DNA of 64,000 bases from positions 868,001 to 932,000 of the forward strand of contig WHVD01000022.1 in assembly GCA_015178975.1 (NCBI GenBank), in the 5' to 3' direction. The translations under genes and the position numbers were made by a program. Below the pieces are notes generated by a model. It was not told the origin of the DNA, made no database searches, and saw nothing but the letters and a program-made list of their open reading frames with translations. This DNA is from Hysterangium stoloniferum. Taxonomy: Eukaryota; Basidiomycota; Agaricomycetes; Hysterangiales; Hysterangiaceae. This document shows, in pieces, positions 58,006-64,000 of this stretch. Each line of letters begins with the position of its first letter. Position 1 is the first letter of the stretch.

Positions 58006-59700
58006 ATGACAGCATGACCCTGCTTAAGAGCCTAAATTTGAAGTAGGATGGTTTGAGAAGGACAATATCTTCATTATCTCTATCTCCCTTTCTATGATCT
58101 GGTCTTCTGGATAAGGCATCTGGTTTTAGAGATCAGGCCTATGATGTAGGGAAAAGTCAAACCTGGACAAAAATAAGGACCACCTAGCTGGTCTCCTATT
58201 AAGTTTTTTGACAAACATAAAATATTCTAGGTTCTTGTGGTCTGTCCAGATCTGAAAAGAGTGACTGTTTCCTTCTAGATAGTGTCTCCACTCATCCAGA
58301 GCTCTAATAATAGCCAGCATTTCTTTATCATGGATTTCATAATTCCTTTCTACTTGACTCAGACTTTTGGAAAGGAAAGCCACAGGATGCCACTTTCCAT
58401 CTGACCCTTCCTGAGCCAAAACAGCACCAGTTGCAAACACAAAACTATCTGCTTCTAGTCTGTAGAGTTTGTTGTCATCAGGGAAGATAAGAATTGGGGA
58501 TGAAGTGACTCTGTCTTTCAAGGCTTGAAAAGCAGTTTTCTCTTCCAAAGTCCATTTCCAGGGTGTGTCCTTCCTTGTTAAGTTATGAAGGGGCCTGGCA
58601 AGGTCTGCAAAGTCCTGGATAAACCTTTTATAAAAGTTGACAAAGCCAAGGAAAGACTGTGTCTCTTTTACAGTAGTAGGTTATGGCCATTTGGAAACAC
58701 CTTCTATCTTTATTGGATCCATGGAGATGCAGCCATTTGAAATGATCAGTCCAAAATATTCAATCTTTTCCTTTTCAAATTCACATTTTTTTGCCTTTAA
58801 GTATAACTTATTTTTCTCCAAAATCTCCAGAACACTTTTGACTGCTTCCCTGTGTGGTTCAAGGATCTCTGTGAAGAGAAGGATATCATCCATGTAGACA
58901 ATGACAACTTGTCCATCAATCAGTTCTATGAACAGATCATTCATCATGGTCTGAAAGGTAGCAGGACTGTTGGTGATACCAAAGAACATGACTAGTGGTT
59001 CAAATAGTCCTCTATTGGTCCTAAATACTGTATTCCATTCATCTCCCTTCTTTATCCTGACAGTGTTATAGCCCCATTTGACATCCAGTTTGGTGAAGTA
59101 TTTGGCTTTCTTCAACTTACTCATAATGTTAGATATAAGTGGCAGGGGATAGGAATTCTTGATTGTTATGTCATTTAGTTTCCTATAATCCTGAACCAGC
59201 CTTAGGGATCCATCCTTCTTTTTGACAAAAAACACTGGAGATGCTATGGGAGATTTGAAGGGTTGGATCCTGCCACTTTTGAGGTTCTTCTCTAGAAAAG
59301 CATCTAACTCCTTTTGTTCATTTGGTACTAAGGGGTAAAGCTTGGTTCTGAAAGGTTCTGACCCAGGTTTTAGTTCAATGGCATGATCCCAGGGTTTCCT
59401 GTCAGGTAATCTGTCAAAGGAATCTTTGGAGAACACCTCCTTAAATTGGTGGTAACAACTGGGAACTAAATCCTCAAAGGCTTTCTTCTGGTCATGTTTA
59501 TGAGCTTCTTCTGCCAACTTCTGAGATACAGTAAAAGTAGCATTGACATGAGCTTGAGGATAGATAGTTGTAGCCCAGATCCTATCACTGTCTTCAATCT
59601 CTGACTGATCATCGTCCTCCTCCTCCTCTTGGATAGATCCTCTATTATTCAGTGTTCCATCAACATTGTAGACTGGAACAGCTCTAGGGAGCTTGACAGT
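58006..59700 (-). pseudogene. Gypsy pol fragment (RT and RNase H)
   Basis: On the minus strand: a protease-RT linker (KLPRAVPVYNVDGTLNNRGS, acidic run EEEEDDD), reverse transcriptase (VFFVKKKDGSLRLVQDYRKL, catalytic YMDDILLF near 58900), then a TAA at 58681-58683 in frame, RNase H (EADSFVFATGAVLAQEG, RNYEIHDKEMLAIIRALDEW) and after a shift near 58126 the end KPDALSRRPDH. No integrase follows. The family differs from A and C: the first X of the xMDD motif and the linker fit another chromovirus group. MFFG replaces MPFG in the fingers-palm region, so the copy is inactive. Confidence 0.88.
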
Positions 59701-60070
59701 GTTATCTACTCCGAGGACCCCACGGTACATAACAAACAAGTCCATGAAGTTCTCTGGAGACTCAGACAACATGGTTTATTCAGAATGGTAGAAAATGTAC
59801 TTTTGACACAGACTCTGTGGAATATCTAGGTTTCATAATGGGACCTGATGGACTCTGCATGGATGAAGTCAAAGTACAAGTCATCAAAGATTGGCCAGAA
59901 CCCAGAAAAGTCAAAGATATACAGTCTTTCCTCAGCTTTGCCAATTTTTACTGACAGTTTATCTGGGGGTATTCTGAAATCACGGTCCCCTTTACTTGTC
60001 TTACATGCAAGGATACTCCATGGAGTTTTAATGATAAATATCAAAAAGCTTTCAATCTTAGTGCTGGATG
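59700..60070 (+). pseudogene. Gypsy RT fragment, opposite strand
   Basis: Plus-strand translation gives YSEDPTVHNKQVHEVLWRLR, DSVEYLGFIMGPDGLCMDEV, QVIKDWPEPRKVKDIQSFL and FANFY-stop-QFI, collinear with element C pol (SEDPALHDEQVCEVFRRLRK, SIEYLGFIIGPDGLRMDETK). It is a C-type RT thumb fragment fused head to head with the minus-strand pol fragment at about 59700. The frame shifts near 59785 and has a stop after FANFY. Confidence 0.8.
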
Positions 60071-60399
60071 AAATTTGACACGTGACACACGCGTCTTTCG
60101 GCGGCGTACCAAGTTCGGTGTATGTCGGTGGCCAGGATCCTAGAGATCACAGATGCAGCTAGATAAGCAAGGATCTCATCGCAAAAAAATGCAGTTCCGA
60201 TCCCTTTTGAGATCGTGTACCTCTGTCTAGAGCCTGCAGCCTCAGGATATAGCACTTTTGTCTGACCATCAACTTCACGTCGTTGAGATATTTATCGTCT
60301 TTAGTATCAAAGAGCTCATCGACCCTTCAAAGTAATTTCTTCAACACCCAAACGTGCTTGGTACGGCCTCCCGCCTCCGCTGCAGATTCAAGGTCGTCT

Positions 60400-61591
60400 A
60401 ATTTACGCTCTCGCTGCCATCCAGTGACAAAAGGTCTCAGAGATCCCGGAAGAACCGACGACGCAGGATGGGGACGTATTTGATCCATTGACTGGCTCTG
60501 TGCTGAGTATCTTGGGAGGCGATTCGTTTGTTATCAGGAGGGAGGATGGGTTACAGTTTGCTATGAGTGATGCTGAGTGGGTTAGGTTATCCTTACTCAC
60601 CATGTCGTTGCTATGCTTAATCTAGCCATTGCAGTTCAGATTGGCGTATATCCCTCGCGTCACGACGGCCATAACAGTACCGGCTCATTCTGGTGTGTTC
60701 TCAGGGTACGGTACGTTCTTCTTAACCGGCACAGCACACACGTTGGAGAAAGTAAGTCTCGGCCAACCACAGTACTTATATACGTTACGGTATTAACACC
60801 ACCTCACAGGGGCGCTGTAATCCGCGATACCACAGCTTTACACGGTCCGATTGGATGGATACTCATCCAACGGCTCACCCAGCGTCAGCACTCAAATTGC
60901 AACTTTAAGGAGACTTCTGTTCGGAGGTGGCACAGGAGAGCGGACGGCTTCATTCGCAGCAGTTACAGATGGAAGTAGTCCCTTTCACCACAAGACAATT
61001 CCCAACATCCCCTTTCTCAAACTAATCGTGTATCATCTACGTCGCAGGGCCATATTCCCCTCGTCGTCAGCGCTTTCATCGCGAGACTGGTTCATTTGAA
61101 GAAGGAAGTCGAGACAAGCACTGACAAGGGGTTGAAACGTACCATCTCCGGACACGCTGAGGCGCATTTGTTTGCAGCCGAGTTGGGAGCCGCTGATGTT
61201 GGCGTTATTTTCTCGCCTGTTAGACTGTTTCCTTCGAAATGACCCCAACGAGGGATGTGAGTACTGGTGTGTTCGGTGTGCAGACTTACAAGATACTAAA
61301 ACGGTATACACGGTTGAGTCTTCCAGGTCCTCCACTCACGGAACAAAGCGCCGTTTCAGCGTTGATAGTTCACAATGTAACTGTCTGACTTGGCGTCCAG
61401 GAAGCATGGGAATCACGCAATGCACGTTTTGACGATATTTGGGTACGTTTTGTCTCCTTGAGCAGTACTGTCGTAGTAAATTTGATTTCTGACTCGTATT
61501 TACCACCACAGGTGGCATTGGAGGCAGGCCTGTCGGAGCCACATGTCCTCTCACTTGTCAGACGCAACCTCGAGAGGCTCCTAGGCGCGTA
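60400..61591 (+). pseudogene. Amidohydrolase-like (metal-dependent hydrolase) relic
   Basis: Exons read DGDVFDPLTGSVLSILGGDS, LQFAMSDAEWVRLSLL, YGTFFLTGTAHTLEK, AVIRDTTALHGPIG, STQIATLRRLLFGGGTGERT, PLVVSAFIARLVHLKKEVE, GHAEAHLFAAELGAADVGVI, FSPVRLFPSK, GPPLTEQSAVSALIVHNVTV, LGVQEAWESRNARFDDIW and VALEAGLSEPHVLSLVRRNL, ending LGA at TAA 61591. This matches a basidiomycete amidohydrolase-related family; the His-containing GHAEAHL block fits the metal or substrate site. Introns with GT-AG ends lie near 60756-60810 and 61440-61512. TGA appears after FPSK (61243) and in NVTV-stop-LGV (61388), and there is a shift near 60900. I am sure of the broad family only. Confidence 0.6.
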
Positions 61592-62532
61592 AATGAGCTC
61601 CGAAGAAGCTGATCCCGTGGCATACTATGGTACCACTATTTTGAATCATTTAAATGGAAATAAAAGCGATATCATTCAATGAAATCTCGTAAATGACCCC
61701 GTGTAATTATTACTCGTCACCGGTTTCCCCATTAGTTTCCACAGCCTGGGTCTGCCCTAGCCCTATTGATCCATCTGTAACGCATGCCTGTATAAAAGGC
61801 AGGGGTGAGTATATCGTTCTCGCGAAGCTGTCTATATCTTGCAGTAAGAAAATGCGTTTGCCGAGTGGTCGATCAGAAACGGTACGATATAGAGCTTACC
61901 TAGTGGTCAAACTCTTCCGTAGCGCTTGAAAATTTTCTTTGGTGAATATCCAAATACACAGTTGTGTTTCGGCAAAAAGAGAAGGGAACGCTAGAAACGT
62001 GTTATTTAGTCTGTGATTGACGAAAGAGGAAAAGCGTTCGGTCAAGGTGGGTGCAGACATACTGTACGATACCAGTGAGGTACTGTCTCCTACGGTAGAG
62101 CGCCACCTAATAATACTGTCACAATGCGAGACATTGAGCGATTTCATCACAATTACACCATATATTCGAACCTCAATCGTTGCTCCTCCAGGGCCAATGC
62201 ATATCGATAAAGGTCTATTCCTCTCTTTAGTTCCATGATCTCATATTCTCAATACAATGATGTCACAAATTCAATGGGAGATGAGAACAATGGGAGGTGA
62301 GAACAATGGGATGTGGACAACAATGGGACCAAATATTACCAATCCAGTGTAGCAATGCACAGTCAAAAGAGTTTGAAGTGTTGAAAAAAGCTCTGACAAA
62401 TGACAACAAATAAGCGCGTCTATACCTTGATACAAAAGAAAACGCTTGGGAGAGGTCCAAAAATTGAAGGTACGTGATACAAAAAACGCACGGGAGAGGG
62501 TCTAGAAAATGAAGGTACCGAGGGCGTCGGAC
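61592..62532. other. Intergenic, no gene recognised
   Basis: The interval lies between the 3' ends of two convergent genes. At 62270-62330 the phrase GAGAACAATGGGA is repeated in variants. I see nothing else of note. Confidence 0.5.
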
Positions 62533-63973
62533 TCAAGTATCGTGGGGACCTGTGACTGTACTTTTTCCAGTCCCGGTGGCGACATGGTCCGTACGACCGT
62601 GAATACGACCCATCACAAATTCATCCAGATTCAAGACGAAAGTGACAGGGTACCCCCGCCGTTTACTATCCGTTTTCAATCCCTTCCACCCAGGGCCAGA
62701 CGCGACGAGCTTCCGCAACGTGAATGCCTCATCTTCCACAATACCATCAAACATTATCGACTTGTGTAAAAAGTCACCTCTCTTCACGGGTGCCCCAAAC
62801 TCGCCACCGGGCGCATGGCGTGCCGTGCTGCGGTTGACCCTGTACGACTTCATGAGGAGATTATACTCCCGGCGCGAAAGCCCCTCGATGGTGGAGCGCG
62901 GTGCAAGACGGTACATATCTTCGTGAATGCCGTGGAGGACGTCCGAACATGTGACTCCAAAGGTCGGGTTGGCTGCCTTGATGGTTATTACCCAGCGGAA
63001 GGTTTTCGAAATCAGGTTGAGTTCGGTTACGCGTGGAAACGTAGCGGGTGCGGCACGACCGCCTGTCCAGGATCTCCCGGCTTGATCTGTTGAGCGGTGG
63101 GCTGAGCGGACGGGCAGCAGCACGTTATACTCTAGGAAAGGCTGGTCAGCTGTGTTGGTTGATGGTGCGAGCAGTGGGTTGATCTGCACTTTGACGTCCA
63201 GGATACCAACTTCAAGTGGCGTCAACACAGGACCATCTGTACGCTTTTGTCGGCATCACGCCTTTGCCAAAGAATGTGATAGATGAACACGGATATGATG
63301 GGAAATGGTTAAAAAAGCAGGAATTGGGACACGCACAATCAGGCCCCACGGCCCATCTATCAACCAGGATGTCACCTGCTTCCGAGGGACGTTCAACGGG
63401 GACGGGTTGCTCTGGCTGCCCATAAGGTAAAGGACCAAATGGCATACCACCTGTATATGGATATGGATATACGAAATGTGCTGCACCCATTGGCATATGT
63501 GGATATGGTGCGGTAGGAGGAGGGTGACCGCCACGTTGATGAGGTGTAATACCGGGTGCGACGTAAGGGGGATAAGGACCAAGTGGCGGGAAGCCGCCAT
63601 AACCATGAGCAGGAGCAAATGCGCCGGTCAGAGGATATGCGGCATGCGGCGGATATGGACCAGGAGGAGGGGCGAAGTGAGCCGGATGAGGGGAATAAGG
63701 ACCAGGTGGGGAGTAATGACCTGCCTGGGGGTGATATGGATTCGGAGGGACGGCGTACCCCCACTGATTGCTGTAAGCGCCTGGAAATCCTGGGTCTGGA
63801 GGTTGGGCATAATGCTGCCTACCACTCCCAGGATTATTCTCTACGCGCTGTTGTTGGTGGCTGGGTCGTCCTCTCAAGGGCGACGGAACACTAGCAGGAG
63901 CATGACGCGATGCGTTCTCCTCCCTAAAAAAAACGTTTGGTATAAATGGACGAGGTTCCCGTCTTGGAGGCAT
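62533..63973 (-). CDS. DUF6699-type protein with Pro/Tyr-rich N-terminus
   Basis: Two exons on the minus strand, 63973-63337 and 63236-62533, join through a 100-bp intron (GTGCGT...ACAG) in phase 1 to give 446 codons with no stop; the join completes PDYGPVLTPLEVG, which fits the family. Residues 1-190 are low complexity, rich in Pro, Tyr, Gly and His with repeated PGPYPPH/PGPYSPH motifs, likely disordered. The C-terminal domain (LDVKVQINPLLAPS, ATFPRVTELNLISKTFRWVI, NPTFGVTCSDVLHGIHEDMY, GDFLHKSIMFDGIVEDEAFT) has the pattern of the Agaricomycete-specific DUF6699 family, whose function is unknown. It is the only intact-looking host gene here. The assignment is from memory of family pattern. 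Confidence 0.75.
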
Positions 63974-64000
63974 GGTGGGATTTAGGAATGGATTAAATTG

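Overview
The window reads as a transposon-dense, gene-poor stretch of a basidiomycete nuclear genome, most likely an Agaricomycete. That placement is inferred from short GT-AG introns of roughly 45-100 bp, chromodomain Ty3/gypsy elements of types common in mushroom genomes, hAT, Tc1 and tyrosine-recombinase relics with mushroom-type motifs, and an intact gene at the right edge of the DUF6699 type. I cannot name the species.

Layout. 1-2106 holds the 3' end of a gypsy element (element 1: chromodomain end, an antisense gene, a 3' LTR) followed by an old LTR fragment. 2107-21562 is one large gypsy element (A) with two LTRs, gag, pol and a third sense ORF behind its own TATA box. A has been hit twice: by a solo LTR (B, 5859-6578, TSD GATAC) and by a complete, nearly intact gypsy element in the opposite direction (C, 10633-18167, TSD CATTC). 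C carries gag and pol on the minus strand and, between pol and the 3' LTR, an intron-containing plus-strand gene for a Zn2Cys6 DNA-binding protein. 21563-23964 is a tyrosine-recombinase relic. 24-27 kb is microsatellite, a Copia remnant split by a 600-bp MITE-like insertion, and a foldback element. 27046-28559 (minus) is a C-terminal piece of an ISWI remodeller gene, repeated in inverted orientation inside a larger ISWI pseudogene at 52050-55371. 30059-36793 is an inverted repeat with 800-bp arms whose 5-kb loop holds a hAT element with an 8-bp TSD. 37-47 kb holds minisatellites, degraded repeats and two degenerate Ubp14-like copies in direct orientation. 47310-50674 holds relics of a histidine-phosphatase gene and a tartrate/isopropylmalate-type dehydrogenase gene. 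55553-57776 is a Tc1 element carrying two gypsy LTR insertions. 58-60 kb is two gypsy pol fragments head to head. 60400-61591 is an amidohydrolase pseudogene. 62533-63973 (minus) is the only host gene that looks intact.

Main points. (1) Two different gypsy elements here (C and element 1) both carry an antisense, intron-bearing gene with a full Zn2Cys6 cysteine pattern; I know of no description of this arrangement, though I could not search. (2) C appears to prime its own reverse transcription: an 11-nt site next to its 5' LTR is complementary to an 11-nt segment of its LTR 33 nt downstream of a TATA-like box, as in the Tf1 self-priming mechanism. (3) All 19 differences between C's two LTRs are transitions at CpG, a clean mark of methylation and deamination; similar changes explain several lost catalytic residues and stop codons in A and other relics.
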